DNA of 64,000 nt from Burkholderiales bacterium PBB2 (GCA_002255955.1 NKIM01000026.1:16259-80258), one strand, 5' to 3'; shown: positions 1 to 7,850, counted from the stretch's first letter. Made by a program: numbers and translations. Notes: generated by a model not told the origin, from the sequence alone.

Positions 1-1
1 C

Positions 2-2794
2 AAAGAACTGCTTGGCCGCGTCGGCATTGCGCTCCGGGCAGTCGGTCATTGCCAGAACGCCGATGTAGCGCAAGGCGCCGCAGTCGGCCAGGCAGATCCT
101 GAGTGCGTTGGCGCTCCACCAGCCATCATGAGCCTTCGCGCGCTGAAGGATGGCGGCCTCGATCGACCGTACCAACCTTTGCAGGGGCGACACATGCCGC
201 ACCGCATGATTGGAGTGTGTGACCGAATAGCTCGTCTCTTCGCGCAGTTCATTGTTTGGCCCTTCTGCAACTTCGCCAGGGGCAGAGTAGGGGCCGAGCG
301 CGAGAGTCCTGCTCCAGGACTCGAGGGCCGACACGGCCAGGTTCAGCAGAGCATCGGAGTCGGCGAAGCGCTGGAGCAGTTCCTTTTCGTGCCTAAAATT
401 CGATTCATCGCATTTCAGCTTCTCCTCGATCTCGCTGTCCCTGCTTGGGTTCGTCGGTACGTCTCCGGCGATGTACTTCCAGACGAGGGCGTCGCCCCGA
501 GCATCGTGGCGCGCCCACTGCAGGAGGAAGTCGCCCAGAGAGTCGTGATCCCCGGACGGCAGACTGAGCAGGCTCTCCAGGAGTGCCTGAGCATCGACCT
601 TCTCGAGATGCTTGAAGCCGCGGACCATGTAGCTGAACTGGCCTCGAAGGTTCCTCTCCTTCGCCACGCTGGATGCGGCAAGCCGCGTCCAGAATGCAAA
701 GACGCCCGCGGGATCGTCATTGACCCATGCCTGCAATTTCCGGAAGTGGATTCCAAGCCACCTCGTATCGCCATCGGCATCCAGCATGGGCACCAGGTTA
801 CGCATCCAGAAGTGGTGCCAGGCCAATTTGTGGCCGTGGTCGTACACCGACGCGAAGTGCTCTGGATGTTTGCGGAACAGGTGCCGTACAAGGCTCCAGT
901 CGCGATCATCAGGTTCGCAGGCGGCATACGACTCGCCGATCAGCCGCTTGATGTGGAACGCCGCGTCGCTGTCGAAGACTGATCGAACCTGCGCGCCGAA
1001 GTTTGCACGGTCGGTCAAGCGGAGGTGCGCGAAGAACGCGCGGATCGCCGGCCTGATGAAGGGCACGGGCTGCAGCGACTGGATGAACTCGAGCAAGCCC
1101 AGACCACGGCGGACGCCATCGCGAACCGCAAGCGCATCAAGCAGCGTCTGGTGTCCGAAGCCGACGTCGCCGCGCCCGCTCTCGAAAAGCACGTTGGCAC
1201 TGCACAGGCGGCGCAGCAGGTCATCGCTGGCCTGTACCCTGCTGCGCCGCAGTTGATGACGGCGCTGGGTCAGCATCTCGTTGGCCATCGTCTCGATGGC
1301 AATCATCGCCGGTGTGCCCAGGTTCGAATCCCCGGCAATCACGATATCCAGATAGAGGTCGGTCAGTTCCTGTGCGCTGGAGAGGCTCTTCCGCTCGGAC
1401 TTGGTGGCGACATCCGCAAAGAGCGCCAAGTTGCGGGGATTGCCGAGCAGTTCCCGCGTTGACGCATCAAGGGCGGCAGTGTCGACGCTGAGCCCGCTCA
1501 GCAGCGGCTCGACAACATCGCTCCAATCCAGCAGGCCGATCTCGACCGTTTGGTCCCAGCGCCGACCTGCCAGATTCCAGTTGTATTGCAGGTCGAAGCT
1601 GCGGCAGGCCACGACGACGCAGGCATCAGGAATCATCCTCAAGCGATCAATGAGGGTCAGGAAATAGGTCAGGCACTGCGTCTCGCGGTTCAGCGAGAGT
1701 ACGTCCAGTGAGTCGATGATGACGACGACGCGTTTCCATTCGGACATTGCCGACACCAGCGCAGGAATGTCGGGATCCAGGCCCAGAGCCACGCGGCCCT
1801 CCTGGTCGTTGGCGTCGGCGTAGTCGCGCGCCTGCAGGAAGAGCGTGGCGACGTCGGTGCGAGCTTCCAGTTCCTCCGCGAGTTGCAGCAGCACGCAGGT
1901 CTTGCCCGACCCCGGACCGTCGGTCAGCAGGACGCTCCCACCGGCGGCGATTGCATTCCTCAGGTCCGCCACCGCAGTGCGCTCGACCCGCTTGCCGGCG
2001 ATCTCGCGCCGCCACTGGCGCCCGATGGCCGACATTCCTCTTAGCTTGCCCTCTACATCCGCCTGGACGCGTGGGGGGGCAATGGCACACCCCTTGTCCT
2101 GGAGAATCTGGAGCAACTCGCTTCGCGAAATGCGATGGGTCTCGGCGACCAGGGATGGATCGGCCGTGCGGGCGCCCAGCCCATCGAGCACGGTCCAAAG
2201 CGCGTTGTAGGCATCGTCCGCACGGGTGACCTGCTGAGCAAGGTCCAGCTTCAAATGGGTTTGGAGTTCACCTAGCCCGCGGGTCGGGTCAAACCTGATC
2301 CTCCGCAGCAGCGCGTGAATGTCGCGCGTGCCCTTTGCAAGAGCATCCTTCCATGCAGCGTTCAGTTTGGCCAGCTCGGCTGAAAGCGCCTTCGGGAAGC
2401 CACTCTGAAATGCAGCCAAGTCTGGCGTCTGATGTGCCCGCTCAACCAATCGTCCGAGATCGCCGAAGTCTGCTCGCGAGTAGAAGCGTACTTCCACATT
2501 CGGCTCAGCCATCAAGTGCTCAGCTGCTTTCTTGAGATCTTCTTCGAGCTCGGTCACCTTCCAAGCGGTGAATCCAGGCTCGTTCTTTTTGCATTGGCAG
2601 CAGATCTCGTGGCCAGAGGCTTGGCCAAGAATGACGTCGTCGACTGGCGCCGGTATGCCTCCCGAGATGACTCGGGTCGAGTCGAGTTCCATCCAGACAA
2701 GGTCTGGGTCCTTGATCATTCGAATCGCCCAGTCCATGGCGACGCAAACTTGGTAGATGTCGCCGCGACTGGAGCGTGTGCCCGCAAGGCTCAT
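2..2794 (-). CDS. Putative PD-(D/E)xK nuclease-STAND NTPase fusion, Avs-like antiphage protein (3' end outside window)
   Basis: One uninterrupted minus-strand frame of at least 931 codons runs off the left edge, so the C terminus is missing. The start at 2794 has a GAGGG ribosome site about 8 nt upstream. Residues 9-70 have the look of a DUF4297/Cap4-type nuclease: an RGDIYQ helix, E36, D52/D53 and Q67-x-K69 (the QxK active-site signature). A STAND/NACHT-like ATPase follows, with Walker A GPGSGKT at 293-299, Walker B VVVIID at 356-361 followed by SLD, and a VVACRS sensor-like strand near 393-399. The remaining 500 or more residues are helical and leucine-rich, as in STAND sensor arms. Nuclease plus STAND plus a long sensor is the layout of Avs proteins, which recognise phage proteins and then cut DNA. 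Family assignment is inferred from motifs. It lies in an integrase-bearing element, which fits a defence role. Other nuclease-NTPase families cannot be excluded. Confidence 0.75.
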   Translation of the reverse strand, partial: MSLAGTRSSRGDIYQVCVAMDWAIRMIKDPDLVWMELDSTRVISGGIPAPVDDVILGQASGHEICCQCKKNEPGFTAWKVTELEEDLKKAAEHLMAEPNVEVRFYSRADFGDLGRLVERAHQTPDLAAFQSGFPKALSAELAKLNAAWKDALAKGTRDIHALLRRIRFDPTRGLGELQTHLKLDLAQQVTRADDAYNALWTVLDGLGARTADPSLVAETHRISRSELLQILQDKGCAIAPPRVQADVEGKLRGMSAIGRQWRREIAGKRVERTAVADLRNAIAAGGSVLLTDGPGSGKTCVLLQLAEELEARTDVATLFLQARDYADANDQEGRVALGLDPDIPALVSAMSEWKRVVVIIDSLDVLSLNRETQCLTYFLTLIDRLRMIPDACVVVACRSFDLQYNWNLAGRRWDQTVEIGLLDWSDVVEPLLSGLSVDTAALDASTRELLGNPRNLALFADVATKSERKSLSSAQELTDLYLDIVIAGDSNLGTPAMIAIETMANEMLTQRRHQLRRSRVQASDDLLRRLCSANVLFESGRGDVGFGHQTLLDALAVRDGVRRGLGLLEFIQSLQPVPFIRPAIRAFFAHLRLTDRANFGAQVRSVFDSDAAFHIKRLIGESYAACEPDDRDWSLVRHLFRKHPEHFASVYDHGHKLAWHHFWMRNLVPMLDADGDTRWLGIHFRKLQAWVNDDPAGVFAFWTRLAASSVAKERNLRGQFSYMVRGFKHLEKVDAQALLESLLSLPSGDHDSLGDFLLQWARHDARGDALVWKYIAGDVPTNPSRDSEIEEKLKCDESNFRHEKELLQRFADSDALLNLAVSALESWSRTLALGPYSAPGEVAEGPNNELREETSYSVTHSNHAVRHVSPLQRLVRSIEAAILQRAKAHDGWWSANALRICLADCGALRYIGVLAMTDCPERNADAAKQFF

Positions 2795-2805
2795 GCTTCT
2801 TCCCT

Positions 2806-3396
2806 CTAGTGCTGTGGGTTGCTGTTCATGTTGTAGCTGGTGGCCCACCCCATCCAGCCTAGTCCGTTGTACTTCGTGGCGGTGAAGTCTGTTGGGGCCG
2901 GAACGCCAGCAGCAGCTCGCTGCTTCGCAGTGGAGCCGAGCTTACATGTCGTGGCGATGGCACGGTCTCGCTAGTGCCGAGCCACGGCTTCCGCCCGAAG
3001 CCATGTCCCGGCAGCGTTGTTCCCGCAAGACTAGCCATTGCGTTCGGCGACTTGCAGTCAGACGCAGGAAAGCCTGCCGTACCGGTGCAGGCGTTTGGGG
3101 TCCTTTTCGCGCAACAGCACGACGTCGCTCTCATCCCGGGTCGTCTTGTCGAGGAGTTCCAGTCTGGCCAAGTCGCGCAACGAGTCCCTAGAGTTCAATA
3201 GGACCTGCTCATAGGGCGCCCGCGCGAGCAAGGTGACGGGCACCTGCGCGCGCACAGCCGATCCGACACCGTATTCGAGCTCAGTGGTCGCTGCTTCGGG
3301 ACAAGCTGGGAGCGCCGAGTGACAGGACCACAGCCGACGCTGGCGCCGCGGGGGAGAGTGACTGCAACCGCTGCATAGATGCCGACCGACGGCCAA
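2806..3396 (-). pseudogene. Decayed gene remnant directly upstream of the nuclease-STAND gene
   Basis: Two protein-like stretches lie in the same minus-strand frame, separated by stops near 3058, 3031 and 2971. The upstream stretch (about 3058-3290) reads like a charged globular domain rich in LLD/RDESD/LLREKDPKR. The downstream stretch (2806-2970) has no start codon and ends in a plausible C terminus rich in W, Y and N. Its TAG stop lies 11 nt before the ATG of the nuclease-STAND gene and overlaps that gene's ribosome site, the usual spacing in an operon. The best reading is that an upstream partner gene has been broken by point mutations. Two unrelated fragments, or chance open frames, are also possible. 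No family was recognised. Confidence 0.3.
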
Positions 3397-3702
3397 CGAT
3401 GCCTTCAGGCTGATCTGAGACGTTCGACGCCCGAGTCCTGAACGGCGCCAACGACGAACACCGGTGATCCAGTGCCGGCGGCCTTTACCGAAAGCGTTAC
3501 CGCCGATTCTTGTTGCCCGATCAAGGCCGGCCTAGCAAGCCGGACCGCCCCCCGGATTGCTGCAGGCTCAAGCGACCCTGAGCTGTATGTCAGTCAGGCC
3601 GCAACCGTCTGACTTTAACCAACTGGCCTCCGCGGAAACCAGGGCGGTTCAAGTATGCTCAGTGTTGATGCTTGACTATCCGGATTTCCAGGCCTTCTAG
3701 AC
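3397..3702. other. Gene-free stretch with a possible IS end relic
   Basis: No convincing reading frame lies here. The segment ending at about 3651, read on the minus strand, begins TGAACCGCCC and continues with GGAGGCCAGTTGG, which resembles the terminal repeat of some IS3-family elements. No matching transposase is present, so at most this is a residual end. Confidence 0.25.
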
Positions 3703-3960
3703 ATGAGACACGACCGTCGTCTGCCACCATCCGTCTGCAGACTATTTGCCGCGCTATTAGTAGTAGTTACTAGCGTTGCAATCTATGCGACCGTCATTGT
3801 GGGTCGCGCAATTGCCACTGCCCTTGATAGGGGTTCAGACGCTCAAGGAGGTCTAAGCGCTCTCTATGTCGTGATTGTTGTTTGCCTCATTTCTGTGTTG
3901 GGAGCCGCGTACAGCACGTCCCTGCTATGGCAAATGTCTAAGAGGCCTTTGAGGTCATAA
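3703..3960 (+). CDS. Small two-helix membrane protein, hypothetical
   Basis: The predicted product is 85 residues with two clear hydrophobic helices (about residues 12-35 and 51-75), joined by a short polar loop containing DRGSDAQGG, and a basic C-terminal tail. The DNA is visibly less GC-rich and uses more A/T-ending codons (TTA, GTA, ACT) than the housekeeping genes here, consistent with acquired DNA. It lies between two possible IS-end relics inside the integrated element. No clear Shine-Dalgarno site precedes the ATG. No family was recognised. A membrane-acting accessory or toxin-like role would be speculation. Confidence 0.4.
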   Translation: MRHDRRLPPSVCRLFAALLVVVTSVAIYATVIVGRAIATALDRGSDAQGGLSALYVVIVVCLISVLGAAYSTSLLWQMSKRPLRS

Positions 3961-3994
3961 GGTGATCCTGCGTTTCTCGCCCCAGCGAGTTAGG

Positions 3995-4146
3995 TAGCCC
4001 CCTGAATCCCCGGACACGGTCCATCGCTTATCTTCCAGATAGGCTTAGGGCTGTGCGAGAGACCATTGAGGTCAGCACCCGATATCAGTGCAGGCCGCGC
4101 TGGTCGGCGGCCGAGAAGGCTGCCTTGGTTCGCAAGACGTATGAGC
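3995..4146 (+). mobile_element. 5' end fragment of an IS3-like element (truncated transposase OrfA)
   Basis: The sequence from about 3995 looks like an IS left end (CCCCCTGAATCCCCGGACACGG). From 4053 it encodes about 30 residues (TIEVSTRYQ...RWSAAEKAALVRKTYEPG) typical of the start of the OrfA helix-turn-helix subunit of IS3/IS66-type transposases. The frame then runs into an unrelated protein, so only the first 150 bp or so of the element survive. Confidence 0.55.
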
Positions 4147-4430
4147 CGGGGCTGATGCTGATTTCGACTATCAACCGCACGCTTCGCAGTTACTTCATCG
4201 CTATCGTCGGCGGAGAAATGGTGTTTCGTGCGTTGCCCTTGGGTACGCATCGCTGGGCTCAGTTTGTGCGTCCCAATGAGCTGGGGAAGCTCGCCGGGGC
4301 CTGCGGGTTGCGCACTGTCGAGCAACGCGGCATGGCCTACCTGCCGGTCATTCATCGCGTTTGGTGGACGCGCGGTATGGCCGTCAACTACATCGCCAGC
4401 TACATGAAATCGGCTGCCACCGCGGTTTAA
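4053..4430 (+). pseudogene. Chimeric remnant: IS transposase N terminus fused to the C terminus of UbiG
   Basis: This 125-codon frame joins two unrelated pieces. Residues 1-33 are the start of an IS transposase. Residues 34-120 match the C-terminal third of the ubiquinone O-methyltransferase UbiG: ISTINRT, then GTHRWAQFVRPNEL, then the terminal VNYIAS, equivalent to LSTLNRN, GTHDVKKFIKPAEL and VNYMLH in E. coli UbiG. The SAM-binding half of UbiG is absent, so the product cannot be a working methyltransferase. The join lies near 4143-4155, where a GAGCCGGG stretch fits both partners and suggests a microhomology-mediated deletion. A functional ubiG is presumably elsewhere in the genome. Confidence 0.75.
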
Positions 4431-4458
4431 AGTTACTAAAGCGAGGCGCGCCAGGCCG

Positions 4459-4992
4459 TCAGGGCAGGCGCCCGATCAGCTTCAAGCCGCCCGCATGCGG
4501 CTGCAGCACCACGCCCGATCCCGATTCGGGCACCACGCCGGTCAACGCCGTGATATTGACTTGGTGTGTGACGACCACCAAAACGCCGGGGCCGCGCCAA
4601 CTCTGAAGCTGGGCCAGCGCCGCTTGTGTTTGTTCCGCTTGCAACTCACTGCGGCCAAAAAATGAGTTGAATTCCGGACGGTCCTGCCGCTGACCGGGGA
4701 AGGCAAGATCGGCGGTCTCACGCGTGCGGCACCATCGCGATGACCATACCGCGCCGATCTTGACGCCGCGTTCAACGAACGCGCGCCCGATGCGCTTCGC
4801 TTGCTCGCGGCCTGCCTGGCTCAGATTACGCTGGGTGTTGCAGTCGTCGAGCTTGAACTCAGCCGGATCGCCGCCGCCCGGCGCGAGCGCATGGCGAATC
4901 AGCACGACCGAAGCAGGCGGCAGGTCGGGCCAGTCTGAAGCAGCCACAAGTCCGGGCAAGGTGAGCAAGAGCAGTACGAAGATGCGGCACAT
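4459..4992 (-). CDS. Secreted histidine phosphatase family protein
   Basis: The product is about 177 residues from the chosen start MCRIF. A hydrophobic signal peptide (about residues 3-18, ending VAAS) follows directly, so the 20 codons further upstream are probably not used. The mature part has the histidine-phosphatase signature LIRHA (nucleophile H34, partner R33), the SQAGREQAKRIGRAF helix, SSRWCRTRETA and a C-terminal VVTHQVN motif with the second catalytic histidine. The protein should therefore be a periplasmic phosphatase of the SixA/phosphoglycerate-mutase superfamily; the substrate is unknown. It sits convergent to the UbiG remnant and could be element cargo or trapped chromosomal DNA. 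Confidence 0.7.
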   Translation of the reverse strand: MCRIFVLLLLTLPGLVAASDWPDLPPASVVLIRHALAPGGGDPAEFKLDDCNTQRNLSQAGREQAKRIGRAFVERGVKIGAVWSSRWCRTRETADLAFPGQRQDRPEFNSFFGRSELQAEQTQAALAQLQSWRGPGVLVVVTHQVNITALTGVVPESGSGVVLQPHAGGLKLIGRLP

Positions 4993-5311
4993 GCGCGGAG
5001 TATCTGGTGCTTGCAATTTCCCTGCCTGGCCGCCTGTCAATGTCGCCACCAAGCTCAGGCACTTCTACTTAAAAACCTCATCAATCCGCTGACCCGCTCC
5101 AGCATCCAGATGCCGCATCCGCTGCACCGCCTTATCGCTTGAGTCGATATTGAGCTTTCTATTGGCGTGTTTGAATTGCGTTTGCACGGTGGGGCGGTTA
5201 GGTTCGTGGATCCCATTGCCGTGTTGAACATGCTTCGACGCCACCGGGCTGTCAAAAGCTTTGAAAATGCCCCGTAGAAACATCGAAATTTCCTGGACGA
5301 CGAGACTCTCC
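4993..5311. other. Intergenic stretch without a supported gene
   Basis: An 82-codon minus-strand frame (5065-5313) exists here, but it has no recognisable motif, no ribosome site and poor coding character. The stretch presumably holds the divergent promoters of the histidine phosphatase and the DUF2805 gene; no promoter could be identified with confidence. Confidence 0.3.
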
Positions 5312-5611
5312 ATGATCGTTCTTGAATCTAGCGCAGCCCCTGGTCAAGCCATGCCCTCCGTGTTGACAACAAAGTCCCCAACCGATCTTGCCCGCATCAT
5401 GGAGATGGCTTGGGAGGACCGCACTTCTTTCGAGGCCATTGAGCTTCAATTTGGCTTGAACGAGTCCGCCGTGGTCGCCTTGATGCGCCGCCAGATGAAG
5501 CCGGCGTCCTTCCGGATGTGGCGTAAGCGCATGGCCGGCCGCCGCACCAAGCACGCCGCCTTCCAAGGTGGCGCCTTGATGCGCCACCGTGCTACTCACA
5601 CGCGTCCGTAG
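5312..5611 (+). CDS. TIGR03643 / DUF2805 family protein
   Basis: The product is about 99 residues. The conserved core SPTDLARIMEMAWEDR, then FEAIELQFGL, then VVALMRRQMKPASFRMWRKR, is diagnostic of the DUF2805/TIGR03643 family of small proteins that look like degenerate helix-turn-helix domains. Molecular function is unknown. In many proteobacteria the family lies near photolyase/cryptochrome-like genes, but no such neighbour is present here. The start is uncertain: ATGs at 5261, 5312 and 5351 are in frame, and the conserved part begins only after the last. The C-terminal tail is arginine- and histidine-rich. Confidence 0.65.
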   Translation: MIVLESSAAPGQAMPSVLTTKSPTDLARIMEMAWEDRTSFEAIELQFGLNESAVVALMRRQMKPASFRMWRKRMAGRRTKHAAFQGGALMRHRATHTRP

Positions 5612-5925
5612 TGGTCTCTCACGCAGCAGTGGGCTGCTGCCGATTCGTAGACATCGGCTGAGCTCGATGAGCGTGGTCCAAGCGTACCGGGCTGGCTTAG
5701 CTGAGGCTCGAATGACGCCGATCTGGTTTCTAAAACCGCTCGAAGTCGTCGAACGGCTCCGCCCGTGCTTGGGCGCCTGGCCTGTAGGCCTCGCGTGCAC
5801 TTCGTTCGGTTTTCATTGAACTGAAGACGCTCACCGTCGCCGAGTTATCGCGCTCGTGGGTTTCTCGCCTTTTCTCTGGCAATGCCGCAGTCCTTGGCCT
5901 ACTTGCAGCAAAGATGGTGGCACGT
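5612..5925. other. Gene-free stretch downstream of the integrase
   Basis: Only short shadow frames occur between the DUF2805 gene and the 3' end of the convergent integrase gene. No repeat, hairpin or RNA gene was recognised. Confidence 0.3.
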
Positions 5926-7266
5926 TCATGTGCCTGTTGTGCATGCCCTCTCTAGCTCCTCTAGTGCTGCGTGCAGCTCGGGCAAGTAGTCGTACGCGTC
6001 GTAGTGGCGGTCTTGCACTCCACTGATGCCATGGCTTTGGAGCCTGCCGCGTGTGTCCTTGCTGATCTTGAGGCTGGCCAGGATGGTCTCCACGCCGCTT
6101 CGAATTCGTTTGGTCTGAAAGCAGGCGATCTTGTCGCCCACGGCATCGCTGGCCCAAGCGCTCAGTGTCGAACTGACGACATGGGTTGCGCCGACGTTTT
6201 CGCCCGCGACTGTAGAGATTGCATAGTCACCCGACAGGTCTAGCTGCTGAATGGCTTCTTGCGCTTTCACGGTCAGGGGCAGGGTATGCCTTCGTGCCGG
6301 CCGACCTGGGCGCCCCTTGCCGTCGAAGATCGTGATGCTGTCAGCGGACACATCAGCAGACTTCAGTCGGACCAGTTGTTCGATTCGCTGCCCGCCTGTG
6401 AGCAGGTGCAGTCTGAGCGTCGCGCCCTTGATGCCAGGCAAATCCTTGATGCAGTTCCAATAGACCCGCATTTCGTCAGCAGATAGCGGGTTCTTGTCGG
6501 CCTTGTTTGCTTCACTGTTGGCGGCGGTTTCAGCTGCGGGGTTGTGCTTCACTTGGTAGCCCTTGAATGCAACCGGAATTTTGGGATTCGTCTTGGCTTT
6601 GCGAGCGACCTCGTAGGCCGCTCCCATATAGGCCCGGAGCTTGTTGGCTGTACGTTCTTTGCCCGCCTCGATCAGTCTTCGGCTCATGTCCGCCACTTGC
6701 TCGTCGGTCACGTCCGCAGCGGGCTGACTTGCCGTTTCAGGAAAGGCCACTATCGCGTGATTGGTCAAAATGGATTTGGCGTCCTTGTATGAGGTTCGGC
6801 CGAGCGATTCAAGATAGAGCCAATAGGCTCTCAGCAATTCGGCCAGCGTGTATTTGCTCCGCCGATCAAGCTCGGCTTGAGCTTGGGCTAGTGCAGCCGC
6901 TTGGTCGTTGATGGCTTTGGCTTGGGCTTCTGCCTTGGCTTGTACAAGTCCCGCATGCCCACCTTGGCTCTTGGCATCGTCGTGCTGCAAGGCCAGTCTT
7001 GCTGCTTCAGCCGTTGCCGCGGCAATAGTCCAGCGCCCGTCGATGGGGGCTAGGGTCTTGGGCGGCAACTTACCGTCATACAGGCCAATCTCTACACGAT
7101 CAGTCCCACCTTTGAATGTGTAGCGCCAGTAGAGTTTCACCGCTCCGCTGGATAGCTTGCGGGCTTGCAGTGCGCCGTTTGGAATGACCTTTGCCAGCGT
7201 GATGAACTGTCCTGGCTTCAGGCCTGCGAGTGTCTCGCCAGCAGTTTTTTGTACTTTGGTCGCCAT
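5926..7266 (-). CDS. Tyrosine recombinase / phage-type integrase
   Basis: The product is about 446 residues. It has an unusual N-terminal domain (arm-binding type), an Ala/Gln-rich coiled-coil-like stretch (QAKAEAQAKAINDQAAALAQAQ), a core-binding domain and a C-terminal catalytic domain. Visible catalytic elements are the first arginine in TGGQR, a KRIRSG segment, the LQSHGIS histidine box and the terminal tyrosine in the RHYDAYDY region. The ATG at 7266 is preceded by GGAGGGG at good spacing and is preferred to the in-frame ATG at 7281. The gene abuts paired 11-bp repeats and, 200 bp away, a tRNA-Lys 3' fragment, as expected for an integrase that inserts its element into a tRNA gene. Confidence 0.88.
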   Translation of the reverse strand: MATKVQKTAGETLAGLKPGQFITLAKVIPNGALQARKLSSGAVKLYWRYTFKGGTDRVEIGLYDGKLPPKTLAPIDGRWTIAAATAEAARLALQHDDAKSQGGHAGLVQAKAEAQAKAINDQAAALAQAQAELDRRSKYTLAELLRAYWLYLESLGRTSYKDAKSILTNHAIVAFPETASQPAADVTDEQVADMSRRLIEAGKERTANKLRAYMGAAYEVARKAKTNPKIPVAFKGYQVKHNPAAETAANSEANKADKNPLSADEMRVYWNCIKDLPGIKGATLRLHLLTGGQRIEQLVRLKSADVSADSITIFDGKGRPGRPARRHTLPLTVKAQEAIQQLDLSGDYAISTVAGENVGATHVVSSTLSAWASDAVGDKIACFQTKRIRSGVETILASLKISKDTRGRLQSHGISGVQDRHYDAYDYLPELHAALEELERACTTGT

Positions 7267-7281
7267 CCCTTGCCCCTCCAT

Positions 7282-7345
7282 CTGGTGCCAGTCTGGTGCC
7301 AGTCTTGCCTCAGCGATTTGGAGCTGGTGCCAGTCTGGTGCCAGT
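7282..7345. repeat. Two pairs of tandem 11-bp repeats in front of the integrase gene
   Basis: The unit CTGGTGCCAGT occurs four times, at 7282-7292, 7293-7303, 7324-7334 and 7335-7345: two perfect tandem pairs offset by 42 bp, about four helical turns. Each unit contains the near-palindrome CTGG-TG-CCAG. The position directly upstream of int and close to the attachment site fits integrase arm sites, or operators for int autoregulation or an excisionase. Confidence 0.6.
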
Positions 7346-7458
7346 TTTGGCGCGATTGATGTTGGAAATTCTAGGACGTTGTTGGCAGCGTTTCTATATG
7401 AATCAACAACTTACGATTGATGTGTTGTCCGGCTTCAGCCGCGAAAATCCATATTTTT

Positions 7459-7507
7459 CGGACTCTTAATCCGTAGGTCGAGTGTTCGAGTCACTCAGGG
7501 CCCACCA
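7459..7507 (+). repeat. attR-like site: 3' portion of tRNA-Lys(CUU)
   Basis: These 49 bp form the 3' two-thirds of a tRNA-Lys gene. They contain the anticodon loop CTCTTAA with most of its stem, the variable region GTAGGTC, the T-arm GAGTGTTCGAGTCACTC and the acceptor end GGGCCCACCA. Sequence to the left (ATCCATATTTTT) bears no resemblance to a D-arm or 5' acceptor, so this is not an intact tRNA gene. It is what remains on the chromosomal side when an element integrates in the anticodon-stem/loop region of a tRNA gene. The intact tRNA-Lys copy should lie at the other end of the element, left of this window. Confidence 0.8.
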
Positions 7508-7525
7508 AAAATTAAGAATGAAATC

Positions 7526-7560
7526 AACAGCTTAGCGGCGTAGGTCGCTAAGCTGTTTTT
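7526..7560 (+). terminator. Intrinsic terminator after the tRNA-Lys fragment
   Basis: The inverted repeat AACAGCTTAGCG / CGCTAAGCTGTT with an 8-nt loop is followed by a T tract. It was probably the original terminator of the tRNA-Lys transcription unit, now separated from its promoter. Confidence 0.75.
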
Positions 7561-7821
7561 CTTTGTACTTCTGATTTTCGGCCCACGCAGGCACCATGTA
7601 GCCGTGGGCACCCGCTGAGGCCGGCGGTTTCTGAGAGCGTGGAAGGTAGACCTCCAACTCGGCCCCGCCATCGCCCTCTAGACAGCGGTTGCCTGATGCG
7701 CTGTCGGTCCTGTCGAGGTATCTCAGCACCGCGCACTTCCCAGTAGGGGTGAGTCAGGTTGACGATCGAGTGGGAATGATCTCGTGGGCTAGAAACTTAG
7801 GTTCAGGCCCCGAGTGAAAGC
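7561..7821. other. Intergenic region right of the element boundary
   Basis: Only short minus-strand frames (7532-7729 and 7548-7736) occur; they lack motifs and ribosome sites. No gene is supported between the tRNA fragment and the aldehyde dehydrogenase terminator. Confidence 0.3.
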
Positions 7822-7850
7822 AAAAGGCGGCCTGCAAGGCCGCCTTTTTT
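7822..7850 (-). terminator. Terminator of the aldehyde dehydrogenase gene
   Basis: A strong GC-rich hairpin (AAAAGGCGGCC, loop TGCAA, GGCCGCCTTTT) with A and T tracts on either side could work in both directions. It lies 25 bp beyond the stop codon of the aldehyde dehydrogenase. Confidence 0.8.

Noticed and set aside
128..982. 284-codon plus-strand frame
   Set aside because: It is antisense to the nuclease-STAND gene, has no motifs, and its length is explained by high GC content.
5065..5313. 82-codon minus-strand frame between the histidine phosphatase and DUF2805 genes
   Set aside because: No motif, no ribosome site and composition unlike a folded protein; not called as a gene.
7459..7507. 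Intact tRNA-Lys gene
   Set aside because: The 5' acceptor strand and D-arm are missing; only the 3' part is present, so it is listed as an attachment-site fragment.
7532..7736. Two overlapping short minus-strand frames right of the tRNA fragment
   Set aside because: They run through the terminator hairpin and show no recognisable domain.
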